Origin: RHKX01 sp963826475
Lineage (GTDB): Bacteria; Actinomycetota; Thermoleophilia; Solirubrobacterales; 70-9
Direction of reading: 5' to 3'
DNA length: 64,000 nucleotides
Assembly (NCBI GenBank): GCA_963826475.1
Contig: CAWGXC010000003.1
Span: 2,051,249-2,115,248, forward strand
Shown here piece after piece: positions 39,167 to 46,658 of this stretch. A program made the translations under genes and the position numbers. How positions within the stretch are numbered: position 1 is the stretch's first letter; the number at the start of each line of letters is the position of its first letter. The notes below the pieces were generated by a model. It was not told the origin of the DNA. It searched no databases and worked only from the letters and a program-made list of their open reading frames with translations.

Positions 39167-40013
39167 TCGTCCGGGGATGGGCCGCGGCTTAGCCGCGATC
39201 CTGCCGGAGAGCCACGAGGTCAGCGAGCCCCAGTTCCGCGACGTCCCGGTCGGTCTGATCACCCCCAACCCGGGCCAGCCGCGGAAGGCGTTCGACGCCG
39301 ATGCCCTCGAGCGCCTCGCGGCCTCGGTTGCGGAGTCGGGCGTGATTCAGCCGCTGGTCGTCCGTCCGCTGCCCGACGGTCGCTACGAGCTGATCGCCGG
39401 CGAGCGCCGCTGGCGTGCCGCGCAGAAGGCCGGGCTGGAGACGGTGCCGGCCGTCCTGCGCAGCGACGACGAGACGCGCCGCCTGCAGATGGCGTTGATC
39501 GAGAACATGGCGCGCGAGGACCTCAATCCGATCGAGGAGGCCCGCGGATGCGCCGCGCTCGTCGAGGAGCTGCAACTCAGCAAGGAGGAGGTCGCGCGCA
39601 AGATGGGGCGGAGCCGCTCGGCGATCTCCAACCTGATCCGCCTGCTCGACCTGCCCGATCCGGTCCTCGATCTTCTCGAGAGCGGCGATCTGAGCGAGGG
39701 CCACGGGCGCGCGCTGCTGTCGATCCGCGATCAGGACGAGCGCCGGCGTCTGGCCCGCCAGGCGGTCGCCGAAGGTTGGTCGGTGCGCGAGACCGAGCGT
39801 CAGGCGAAGGGGGAGGGGAGGGCGATCGCCAAGCCCACCCGCGAGCCGCACCCCGACGAGGAGGCCGCGATCGGCAGGGCGGAGGACGCTCTGGAGCGGG
39901 CGCTCGGACGCGACGTGCGGGTCACCGCGGGCGCTCGCGGGCTGACCGCGCAGATCCGCTTCGAGGATCTGGACGAGCTGCTCGCGCTGGCGAAGTCGCT
40001 CGCGCGTAGCTGA
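39159..40013 (+). CDS. parB: Chromosome partitioning protein ParB
   Basis: Start chosen at the GTG at 39159 (GGAGAGG upstream), giving 284 residues; an earlier ATG at 39123 would overlap parA by 44 bp. The N-terminal MGRGLAAIL box, the CTP-binding segments PLPDGRYELIAGERRWRAAQ and LIENMAREDLNPIEEA, the helix-turn-helix LSKEEVARKMGRSRSAISNLIRLL that reads parS, and a C-terminal dimerisation end (DELLALAKSLAR) are all present. It spreads from the two parS sites near 36.1 kb. Confidence 0.94.
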   Translation: MANRPGMGRGLAAILPESHEVSEPQFRDVPVGLITPNPGQPRKAFDADALERLAASVAESGVIQPLVVRPLPDGRYELIAGERRWRAAQKAGLETVPAVLRSDDETRRLQMALIENMAREDLNPIEEARGCAALVEELQLSKEEVARKMGRSRSAISNLIRLLDLPDPVLDLLESGDLSEGHGRALLSIRDQDERRRLARQAVAEGWSVRETERQAKGEGRAIAKPTREPHPDEEAAIGRAEDALERALGRDVRVTAGARGLTAQIRFEDLDELLALAKSLARS

Positions 40014-40052
40014 AGGCCCGAGAGGGCAGGAGGACACCGGACGGGCGGCCAC

Positions 40053-40058
40053 TAGAAT
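40053..40058 (+). promoter_or_regulatory. Candidate -10 box for tRNA-Ile
   Basis: TAGAAT, 13 bases before the first base of the tRNA, is well placed for a transcript starting just upstream of the tRNA. The -35 region is weak. Confidence 0.45.
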
Positions 40059-40071
40059 GACCGCGGTTTCC

Positions 40072-40145
40072 GGGCGATTAGCTCAGTTGGTTAGAGCGCG
40101 TCTCTGATAAGGACGAGGTCCCAGGTTCGAATCCTGGATCGCCCA
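40072..40145 (+). tRNA. tRNA-Ile (GAT anticodon)
   Basis: A 74-nt cloverleaf: acceptor stem GGGCGAT/ATCGCCC, D-arm GCTC...GAGC, anticodon loop CTGATAA with anticodon GAT between CGTCT and GGACG (one T-G pair), and a T-arm with TTCGAAT. Discriminator base A; CCA is not encoded. A nuclease-family gene starts only 10 nt after its 3' end. Confidence 0.95.
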
Positions 40146-40155
40146 CTTGCAACGG

Positions 40156-40650
40156 ATGCAGATCTATGGCGTGAGCTTCGACATGGTCGGCAAGCAGCCG
40201 ATCGTGCTGCTCAAGACCACTGACGGAAACAGATTTCTTCCGATTTGGATCGGGCATCCGGAGGCTGCGGCGATCCTGATGAAGCTGCAGGGGGCGAGCA
40301 CGCCGCGGCCGATGACCCACGATCTGCTCTCCGACATCCTCGACGAGCTCGACGCCAAGTGCGAGCGCGTCTCGGTCACCGAGCTCCGCGACAACACCTT
40401 CTACGCCACGATCACGCTCTCGATCGACGGCAACGAGGTCGAGATCGACTCGCGCCCATCCGACGCCCTCGCCCTCGCGGTCCGCTGCGACGCGCCGATC
40501 TTCGCCGCCGAGGAGGTCATCGAGGAGTCCTCGATCGAGTTCGAGCACGAGGTCGAGGACCAGGAGGAGGTCGTCGAGAAGTTCAAGGACTTCCTCGAGG
40601 AGGTCACGCCCGAGGACTTCGCCGGCGGATCGGACGAGCCCCAGGACTGA
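40156..40650 (+). CDS. Bifunctional nuclease family protein (DUF151)
   Basis: Start taken at the ATG at 40156 (164 residues); an in-frame TTG at 40147 is possible. The family block MVGKQPIVLLKTTDGNRFLPIWIGHPEAAAI, then THDLLSDILDEL and DSRPSDALALAVR, is diagnostic of DUF151/BFN proteins, reported as DNase/RNase in plants. A Glu/Asp-rich C-terminal tail follows. The coding sequence begins 10 nt after tRNA-Ile with no Shine-Dalgarno, so tRNA 3' processing may create a near-leaderless mRNA. Convergent with the next gene (2-bp gap). Confidence 0.88.
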   Translation: MQIYGVSFDMVGKQPIVLLKTTDGNRFLPIWIGHPEAAAILMKLQGASTPRPMTHDLLSDILDELDAKCERVSVTELRDNTFYATITLSIDGNEVEIDSRPSDALALAVRCDAPIFAAEEVIEESSIEFEHEVEDQEEVVEKFKDFLEEVTPEDFAGGSDEPQD

Positions 40651-40652
40651 GG

Positions 40653-41141
40653 TCAGCTCGCGCTGGGCTTCTCGAGCGCCTTGGTGATGCCCGCGCGGAT
40701 CAGCATCCGGGCCATCGTCGAGTGCGGGACGTCGTTCTGCATCGACAAGGCGACGACCGCGTCGAAGTCGGCGCTCGCCAGCTTGACGTTGATCTGCCGG
40801 TACGCCCTGCCCTGATAGCCGCCGGCGCCGGGCCGGGGCGAGCGGACAGCCCGCTCACGCGCATCCCTCGCCGCCTGAGCGCGCGCCTCGTCCTTGCGCC
40901 ACCCGTGGTAGTCGAGCCGATCCCGGCACGCGGCCACGGACTCGTATCCGAACGTCTGGGCGATCTTGACCCAGCCGGGGTCGTCGGAGCCCGGGATGTC
41001 GGGGTCGATCCGCGGCGGTGGGTGGTCGGGCCACGCCGACGGCGCGGGTGACGCCGAGCCGATCTCCGCTTGGTACTCAGGAGTACCAAGCGGATCCCGC
41101 TCGTCGTTGGGCTCCGTGGTACTCACGGGTACCAAACGCAT
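40653..41141 (-). CDS. Hypothetical protein with ribbon-helix-helix-like C-terminus
   Basis: Start taken at the ATG at 41141 (162 residues). I do not recognise a named family. The middle (FGYESVAACRDRLDYHGW) looks like a short helical module, followed by an Arg/Ala-rich stretch. The C-terminus, INVKLASADFDAVVALSMQNDVPHSTMARMLIRAGI, resembles a ribbon-helix-helix (beta strand plus two helices) as in CopG-type DNA binders. The first 40 codons contain two TGGTAC-type palindromes that could be its own operator or simply coding repeats. A DNA-binding role is inference. Confidence 0.55.
   Translation of the reverse strand: MRLVPVSTTEPNDERDPLGTPEYQAEIGSASPAPSAWPDHPPPRIDPDIPGSDDPGWVKIAQTFGYESVAACRDRLDYHGWRKDEARAQAARDARERAVRSPRPGAGGYQGRAYRQINVKLASADFDAVVALSMQNDVPHSTMARMLIRAGITKALEKPSAS
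41066..41093. repeat. 13-bp perfect inverted repeat with TGGTAC core
   Basis: Arms CCGCTTGGTACTC (41066-41078) and GAGTACCAAGCGG (41081-41093) flank a 2-base centre. It lies in the early codons of the RHH-like gene. The same TGGTACTC...GTACCA pattern recurs at 41117-41134 and 57461-57478. Confidence 0.8.
41117..41134. repeat. TGGTAC-N6-GTACCA palindrome, second copy
   Basis: TGGTAC, six bases TCACGG, then GTACCA; 24 bp past the end of the 41066 palindrome and just inside the start of the leftward RHH-like gene, a fitting place for an operator. Confidence 0.65.
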
Positions 41142-41243
41142 TTCGACTCCGGTCCCTTCACTGCCGACACACAGTGCACCGAGACGGCGCATCCGAGTTG
41201 CGCAAGATGTGCCGACTCCGCCGCCCGGGCGTGCCGATTGCCC

Positions 41244-42167
41244 CTACTTGCGCAGCGCGAGCGCCAGCGCCCGCTCGACGAACTGCACGAAGCTGGTCCC
41301 CGCCGCCTCGGCGGCCATCGGCAGCAGTGAGGTGTCGGTGAGCCCGGGAATGGAGTTGACCTCGAGCACCTGGGGGCCATCGGCGTCGAGCATCAGGTCG
41401 ACGCGGGCGAAGCCCTCGCAGCCGAGCGCGGACCACGTCCGCGAGGCCACGTGGCTGACGACGCGGAGCTCCTCCTCGGTGAGCTCCGCCGGGCAGACGT
41501 AACGGGTGCGGCCGATCTCGTAGCGCGCCTCGTAGTTGAAGCGGTCGGCGCGCTCGGGGATGACCTCGACGACGGGCAACGGCTCCCCGTCGATGATCGA
41601 GACGGCCAGCTCGCGGCCGGTGACGTGGCGTTCGATCAACACGCGGTCGTCGTAGCTGAGCGCCGCGATCAGGGCTTGGGGCACCTCGGCGGCCGCGCCG
41701 GCGAAGCGCACGCCGAGCGCCGAGCCCTGGGAGGCGGGCTTGACGACGAGCGGCAGCCCGAGCCCGGCCTCGATCTCGCCGATCGCGTCGGCGGCGCCGA
41801 GCTCGCGGAATGCGGCCGCGCCGAAGGCGACCCAGTCGGGCGTCGGGATCTTGGCCTCGCGCATCCGGTGCTTGGACTGCACCTTGTCCATGCAGAGGAC
41901 GCACGCCGCGACGCCGGGGCCGGTGTAGGGGATGTCGAGCAGGTCGAGCAGCGACTGCACCGTCCCGTCCTCGCCGCCGGGACCGTGCAGGGCGATGAAG
42001 GCGACGTCGGGCCGCTGCTCCTTGAGCGTGGCGACGAGCGCGTCGTCGGCGTCGACGGGGAGGACCTCATGGCCGAGCTCGGCGAGAGCGTTCTCGACCC
42101 GCGCGCCGGAGCTCAGCGACACCGCCCGCTCGAGCGAGCGTCCGCCCTTGAGGACGGCGACCCTCAT
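41244..42167 (-). CDS. D-alanine-D-alanine ligase-like ATP-grasp protein (second copy)
   Basis: A 307-residue ligase with the full Ddl pattern: LKGGRSLERAVSLSSG, LHGPGGEDGTVQSLLD, VKPASQGSALGVRFA (ATP-grasp), and LEVNSIPGLTDTSLLP at the end. It is clearly diverged from the operon copy at 12290-13255; for example, LERAVSL replaces SEHEVSL. Its start overlaps the stop of an aminotransferase gene by 4 bp, so the two are cotranscribed. It may be the housekeeping Ddl, a redundant copy, or a ligase for another D-amino acid; sequence alone does not decide. Confidence 0.85.
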   Translation of the reverse strand: MRVAVLKGGRSLERAVSLSSGARVENALAELGHEVLPVDADDALVATLKEQRPDVAFIALHGPGGEDGTVQSLLDLLDIPYTGPGVAACVLCMDKVQSKHRMREAKIPTPDWVAFGAAAFRELGAADAIGEIEAGLGLPLVVKPASQGSALGVRFAGAAAEVPQALIAALSYDDRVLIERHVTGRELAVSIIDGEPLPVVEVIPERADRFNYEARYEIGRTRYVCPAELTEEELRVVSHVASRTWSALGCEGFARVDLMLDADGPQVLEVNSIPGLTDTSLLPMAAEAAGTSFVQFVERALALALRK

Positions 42168-43549
42168 TCCTCGCGCCGAGCGCGGCGCTGAAAGGGGACG
42201 ACGCTCCCGGGCTCCGATTCCTCGCGACTCGGAGCGACGATCTTGTGCTCGCCCGTCATCGTCTCGTAGAGGTTCACCTGCTCGTCGACGACCGCGCCGA
42301 TCCGCCGGATCCCCTCGCGGATCTCGTCCTCGTTCTGGGCCGAGAAGTTGAGCCGCATGGAGCCGCCGCCGCGCCCGTCGACGAACGCCGCCTCGCCGGG
42401 CACGAAGGCGACGTTCCGGCGCAGCGCCTTGGCGAGCAGGTCGGTCGTGTTGATGTAGTCGGGCATCGTGGCCCAGACGAAGAGTCCGCCCTCAGGCACC
42501 GTCCACGTGGCCTGGCTCGGGAAGTAGCGGCCCAGGGCGTCGAGCATGGCGTCGCGGCGGCCGCGGTAGATCTCCGAGAGCTCGGCGACGTACTCGAGCC
42601 AGCGGCCCTCACCGAAGTACTCGCGGACGAAGAACTGGCTCAGCGTCGATGTACAGAGATCGGCGGCGCCCTTGCCGAGCACGAGCTTCGCCATCACCGG
42701 CGGAGGGGCGCAGGCCCAGCCGATCCGGATGCCGGGGGAGAGGATCTTCGAGAGCGTGCCGACGTAGAGGACGTAGTCGCCGCCGTCGAGCGAGTAGAGC
42801 GGCGGCAGCGGATCGCCGCCGTAGCGGAGCAGCCCGTAGGGGTTGTCCTCGATGACGAGGATCTCCCGCTCCCGCGCGATCTCGACCAGGCGCCGCCGGC
42901 GCTCGAGCGACATCGTCACCCCGCCGGGGTTCTGGAAGGTCGGCACCGTGTAGATGAACTTCGGGCGCCTTCCCTCGGCGTCGAGCTCGGCGAGAAGCCC
43001 CTCGAGCGCGTCGATCCGCATGCCGTCGGAGTCCATGTCGACCTGCCGCGTGTCGGCCTCGTAGGAGCAGAAGACGGGCACGGCGCCCGGGTAGGTGGGT
43101 CCCTCGGCGATGACCACGTCGCCGGGGTCGATCAGCGCCTTGCTGATCAGGTCGATCGCCTGCTGCCCGCCGGTGGTGACGATGACGTCGTCGGGATCGG
43201 GGTTCATCCCCTCCGCTCCCATCACCCGGCAGATCACGTCCTTGGTCTCCCGGAAGCCCTCGGTCGGCCCGTACTGCAACGCCTTCGCCGCCGACTCCTG
43301 GGCGATCCGGGTCATCTGCGCGGCGAACGACTCGCGGGGGAAGGTCGAGGTGTCGGGCAGGCCGCCGGCGAGCGAGATGACCTCTGGCCGCTGGGTGATC
43401 TCCATCAGGTCGCGCATCGCCGAGGAGCGCATCACGCGCGTGCGCTGCGCGAACAGGTCCGCGTAGCGCGCGATGTCGCTGGAGGTCGAGTGCGAGCGCC
43501 GGTGCGGCCGTGGGGTGGGGGAGGGGTCCGGCTTGGGGGCTGAATCCAT
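42164..43549 (-). CDS. PLP-dependent aminotransferase (MocR/2-aminoadipate type)
   Basis: Start taken at the ATG at 43549 (461 residues; an upstream ATG at 43588 is possible). It has RPEVISLAGGLPD, QYGPTEGFRETK, VTTGGQQAIDLI, EDNPYGLLRYGG, the PLP lysine in YVGTLSKILSPGIRIGW, and MRLNFS near the C-terminus, matching fold-I class I/II aminotransferases of the LysN/MocR-like group. No N-terminal GntR DNA-binding domain is present, so it is an enzyme, not a regulator. It is coupled to the second ddl-like gene; a role in supplying an amino acid for that ligase is inference. Confidence 0.88.
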   Translation of the reverse strand: MDSAPKPDPSPTPRPHRRSHSTSSDIARYADLFAQRTRVMRSSAMRDLMEITQRPEVISLAGGLPDTSTFPRESFAAQMTRIAQESAAKALQYGPTEGFRETKDVICRVMGAEGMNPDPDDVIVTTGGQQAIDLISKALIDPGDVVIAEGPTYPGAVPVFCSYEADTRQVDMDSDGMRIDALEGLLAELDAEGRRPKFIYTVPTFQNPGGVTMSLERRRRLVEIAREREILVIEDNPYGLLRYGGDPLPPLYSLDGGDYVLYVGTLSKILSPGIRIGWACAPPPVMAKLVLGKGAADLCTSTLSQFFVREYFGEGRWLEYVAELSEIYRGRRDAMLDALGRYFPSQATWTVPEGGLFVWATMPDYINTTDLLAKALRRNVAFVPGEAAFVDGRGGGSMRLNFSAQNEDEIREGIRRIGAVVDEQVNLYETMTGEHKIVAPSREESEPGSVVPFQRRARREE

Positions 43550-43621
43550 CCCCGTAAGTGTGGCCGAAGCGCACGATGCGAGCGTCAAGGCCGAGCGCCG
43601 ATGAACTAGCCTGCCCGCTCC

Positions 43622-44209
43622 ATGGACCTCTTTCTCGCGATCTGCCAGGGCCTCGGCCTGGCCCTCGCCATCGGCGTCGGCGGTGCCCTCGCGGCCCTCT
43701 TCGCCTCGGCTATGGCGAGCCTCGCCGCCGGCTTCGACCCCGAGGGCACGGACTTCGGCTTCATCGCCGAGACCTGGTTCCTCGTCACCCTGCTCGCCCT
43801 CGTCGTGCTGGCGATGGCAGCCCGTGGCCGCGAGGCGCTGCGCCTCCCTCTGATCGCCCTGCTCTCGGTCGCCGGCGGCCTCGCGTTCGCCGCCTCCCTC
43901 TCCGAGGAGGGCACGACGGGCTGGCCCGGGCTCGTCGTCGGCATCGTCGCCACCGCGGGCGCGGCGATGATCGCCACCGACGTCCTCGAGGGCGCCATCC
44001 GCCGCGCCAAGGGCTCCAGCGCGGAGGCCGCCGACTCCGCCGCCAACACGCTCGTCCTCGGCTTCTCCTTCGGTGGGATGGCGCTCGCCGCGCTCGCGCT
44101 CTTCGTCCCCCCGGTCTCGCTGCTCGCCGCCGCCGCGCTGCTGGTCGTGGCCCTCGGCCGCCGTCGCAAGGCCGGCGAGAAGTACGAGGGCCTGCGCATC
44201 CTCAGATAG
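43622..44209 (+). CDS. Integral membrane protein of unknown function
   Basis: A 195-residue protein with about five to six hydrophobic segments, an early GxGGALAALFASA stretch, a charged loop (IRRAKGSSAEAADSAA) and a basic C-terminus. I do not recognise a family. It diverges from the aminotransferase gene and is followed by a phosphodiesterase-like gene after 50 bp. Confidence 0.6.
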   Translation: MDLFLAICQGLGLALAIGVGGALAALFASAMASLAAGFDPEGTDFGFIAETWFLVTLLALVVLAMAARGREALRLPLIALLSVAGGLAFAASLSEEGTTGWPGLVVGIVATAGAAMIATDVLEGAIRRAKGSSAEAADSAANTLVLGFSFGGMALAALALFVPPVSLLAAAALLVVALGRRRKAGEKYEGLRILR

Positions 44210-44259
44210 CCCGCGCGGAGGTCCATCACCCGAGCGAGGTGGCGGCTCTGCGAACCTGA

Positions 44260-45786
44260 ATGACAGTGACCCGCAAGCTCGTCCTCGCCGTCGTCGACTC
44301 GCTGCGCAGCGACATGCTGCTGCGCACGATCGAGCGCGGCGACGCTCCCACGTTCAAGGCGCTGCTCGAGCGCGGCGAGCTCGTCGGCGACTGCGTCTCG
44401 AGCTTCCCCTCGGTGACGCCCGTCTGCACCTCGGAGATCACGACCGGCGTGCGCCCCGACCGCCATCTGATCCCGGGGATGAACTGGTACCACCGGACCG
44501 AGAAGCGCTACGTCGAGTACGGCTCGAGCTTCGAGGCGACGCGGGCGTTCGGCCTGTTCCGCTCCCTCTACGACACGGTCTACAACCTCAACATGGGCCA
44601 CCTCAACAGCGAGACGCTCACCGTCTTCGAGCGCCTCGGCGACGCCGGCCTGCGCACGGCCTGCACCCCCTTCCTGATCTATCGCGGCCGCAAGCGTCAC
44701 GAGGTCGGGCTCGAGGGGCTGCTGAAGGCCGCCGTCAGCGCCGCCAAGTTCCACCACGCCGTCTGGGGCCCCGACGAGCTCTTCTACGGCGAGCTCTATT
44801 CGTCGCGGAAGGTGGACTGCAAGCCGACGCTGGCGCGACCGAACACGCGCGACGCCTACTCGGGCTGCGTCGGCCGCGACCTCGTCGAGCACGACCTCTA
44901 CGACTTCATGCTCTTCTCGCTGCCCGACAACGACTACGTCTCCCACCGCGACGGGCCGGAGGCGACGTGCGACTCGATCGCGATCGCCGACGACGCCATG
45001 CGCGAGCTGGTCGACGCGCACGGTGGGATCGACCCGTTCCTCGAAGCCAACGCGGTGGTCGTCGTCGCCGACCACGCGCAGAGCGACGTCCACAAGGAGC
45101 TGCCCCTGACCGCGGGGCTCGGCGGCCACTGGGAGGTGCTGCAGCCCAACGCGCCGGTGCTGGCGGAGACCGAGCTGGCGGTCGGGCCGAGCGGTCGCGG
45201 CGCCGGCGTCTGGATCCTGCGCGAGGGTCGTGAGCGCGAGGCCCTCGCCGAGCGCGTCCGCCGCCGGCTCGAGCGCGACGTCGAGGGCGTGGAGCTCGTC
45301 GCCTGGCTCAGCGAGGACCGCGAGGAGGCGGCTGTCCGGCGCGGCTCACACGAGCTGCGATTCCGGCCCGGGGGAGAGGTCACCGACGCCCGCGGCGGAA
45401 CCTGGTCGCTCGAGGGCGACCTCGAGGCGCTGGGAGCGAGCGCCGGCGACGGTCGCTTCGACGCCCCCGAGTACCCCGACGGCCTGCAGCGGCTCTGGTC
45501 GGCGCTGCGCAACCCCAACGCCGCTGACCTGCTGCTCAGCCTCGCGCCGGAGTGGGAGTGCGTCGACTGGGGCGGAGCGACCCACATCCCCGGCGGCAGC
45601 CACGGCTCGCTGCGCGCGGAGGACTCGCTGGGGACGCTGCTCACGGTCGGCCTCGACGGCGAGCGCCCCGAGCGCGAGCAGTGGGCGATCAGCGACGTCT
45701 CCGGCCTGATCGACCGGCATTTCGGGCTGGCCGCGCACGCTTCGACCGCCGCCGCCGATCCGTCGGTGGCAACCACGCCGCGCTGA
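44260..45786 (+). CDS. Alkaline phosphatase-superfamily phosphodiesterase/pyrophosphatase
   Basis: A 508-residue protein. The N-terminus VVDSLRSDML, the putative nucleophile region SSFPSVTPVCTSEITTGVRPDRHLIPGMNWY, LPDNDYVSH and VVVVADHAQSDVH fit the type-I phosphodiesterase/nucleotide pyrophosphatase branch of the alkaline phosphatase fold, with metal-binding Asp/His residues. It has no signal peptide, so it would act in the cytoplasm. A second block near the C-terminus (HIPGGSHGSL) resembles the last metal-His loop. The substrate is unknown. GtrA follows 38 bp downstream. Confidence 0.8.
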   Translation: MTVTRKLVLAVVDSLRSDMLLRTIERGDAPTFKALLERGELVGDCVSSFPSVTPVCTSEITTGVRPDRHLIPGMNWYHRTEKRYVEYGSSFEATRAFGLFRSLYDTVYNLNMGHLNSETLTVFERLGDAGLRTACTPFLIYRGRKRHEVGLEGLLKAAVSAAKFHHAVWGPDELFYGELYSSRKVDCKPTLARPNTRDAYSGCVGRDLVEHDLYDFMLFSLPDNDYVSHRDGPEATCDSIAIADDAMRELVDAHGGIDPFLEANAVVVVADHAQSDVHKELPLTAGLGGHWEVLQPNAPVLAETELAVGPSGRGAGVWILREGREREALAERVRRRLERDVEGVELVAWLSEDREEAAVRRGSHELRFRPGGEVTDARGGTWSLEGDLEALGASAGDGRFDAPEYPDGLQRLWSALRNPNAADLLLSLAPEWECVDWGGATHIPGGSHGSLRAEDSLGTLLTVGLDGERPEREQWAISDVSGLIDRHFGLAAHASTAAADPSVATTPR

Positions 45787-45824
45787 GCGACCTCCGCGAC
45801 CCGCTTGCTCCAGACTTAGCGGCG

Positions 45825-46352
45825 ATGCCGACGCAGACCGACCCCCGCCGTGGCGAGCCCGCCGACGACGCCAACGTCGGCGCGAGCGTTCGCGACCGCT
45901 GGGATGCCGCCGCCGACTGGGCCTGGGCCATCGCCCGCCGGATCCATCTCGGCACCCGCAAGCCCGGCAACTGGCTGCAGCTCTTCCACTTCGCGGTCGT
46001 CGGCGGCAGCGGCTACGTCGTCAACCTGATCGTCTTCACGTTGCTGACCTCTGCCGCGGACCTCAACCACCTGCTCGCCGCCATCGGCGCCTTCGTGGTC
46101 GCGGTGACCAACAACTTCCTGCTCAACCGCCACTGGACGTTCCGCCGCCAGGGCTCGGCGGAGGCGCACGCCGGATTCCAGGCCGCGCGGTTCCTGACCG
46201 TCAGCACGGTCGGGCTCGCGGTCAACCTCGCGGTCCTGGCCGCGCTCGTGGACGGGGCCGGGATGGGGGAGCTGCCGGGACAGGCGATCGCGGTGGCGCT
46301 GGCGACCCCGGTCAACTTCGTCGGCAACAAGCTCTGGACCTTCGACCGCTGA
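45825..46352 (+). CDS. GtrA family membrane protein
   Basis: Start taken at the ATG at 45825 (175 residues). After a hydrophilic lead of about 55 residues, the GtrA domain has four membrane helices with FAVVGGSGYVVNLIVF, VTNNFLLNRHWTFRR and NFVGNKLWTF, the classic repeats of the family. GtrA proteins are thought to flip lipid-linked sugars. It lies upstream of a GT87-like membrane protein and could support surface glycosylation. Confidence 0.88.
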   Translation: MPTQTDPRRGEPADDANVGASVRDRWDAAADWAWAIARRIHLGTRKPGNWLQLFHFAVVGGSGYVVNLIVFTLLTSAADLNHLLAAIGAFVVAVTNNFLLNRHWTFRRQGSAEAHAGFQAARFLTVSTVGLAVNLAVLAALVDGAGMGELPGQAIAVALATPVNFVGNKLWTFDR

Positions 46353-46387
46353 GGAAGCGGTTTAGGAGCGGCTGCGATAGTTGAGCC

Positions 46388-46618
46388 GTGGTGAACTTCA
46401 AGAGACTCGCTGACCGCGCCAAGAAGGCCAAGACCCTCGTCGACCAGCAGGGCGGGCCCGATGCGATCAAGAAGAAGATGGACAAGCTGCGCGACGTCGC
46501 GATGAGCGAGGGCACCGTTGCCGAGCGCGCCAAGGCGGCCGCAAGCGTCGCGCGGGAGAAGCCGACGCCGAAGCCCGCCGCCGACGTGAGCCGAACCGAG
46601 CGACCTTCGGACGACTAG
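46388..46618 (+). CDS. Small Lys/Ala-rich protein
   Basis: A 76-residue protein starting with GTG at 46388. It is highly charged, mostly helical by composition (ADRAKKAKTLVDQQGG), with a Pro/Lys tail. It resembles, in size and composition only, the small actinobacterial antitoxin-like proteins; no partner toxin is visible. Function unknown. Confidence 0.55.
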   Translation: MVNFKRLADRAKKAKTLVDQQGGPDAIKKKMDKLRDVAMSEGTVAERAKAAASVAREKPTPKPAADVSRTERPSDD

Positions 46619-46658
46619 GGCGGATCACCTCGGCTTGACCGACGACCGCCGGCCAAAG

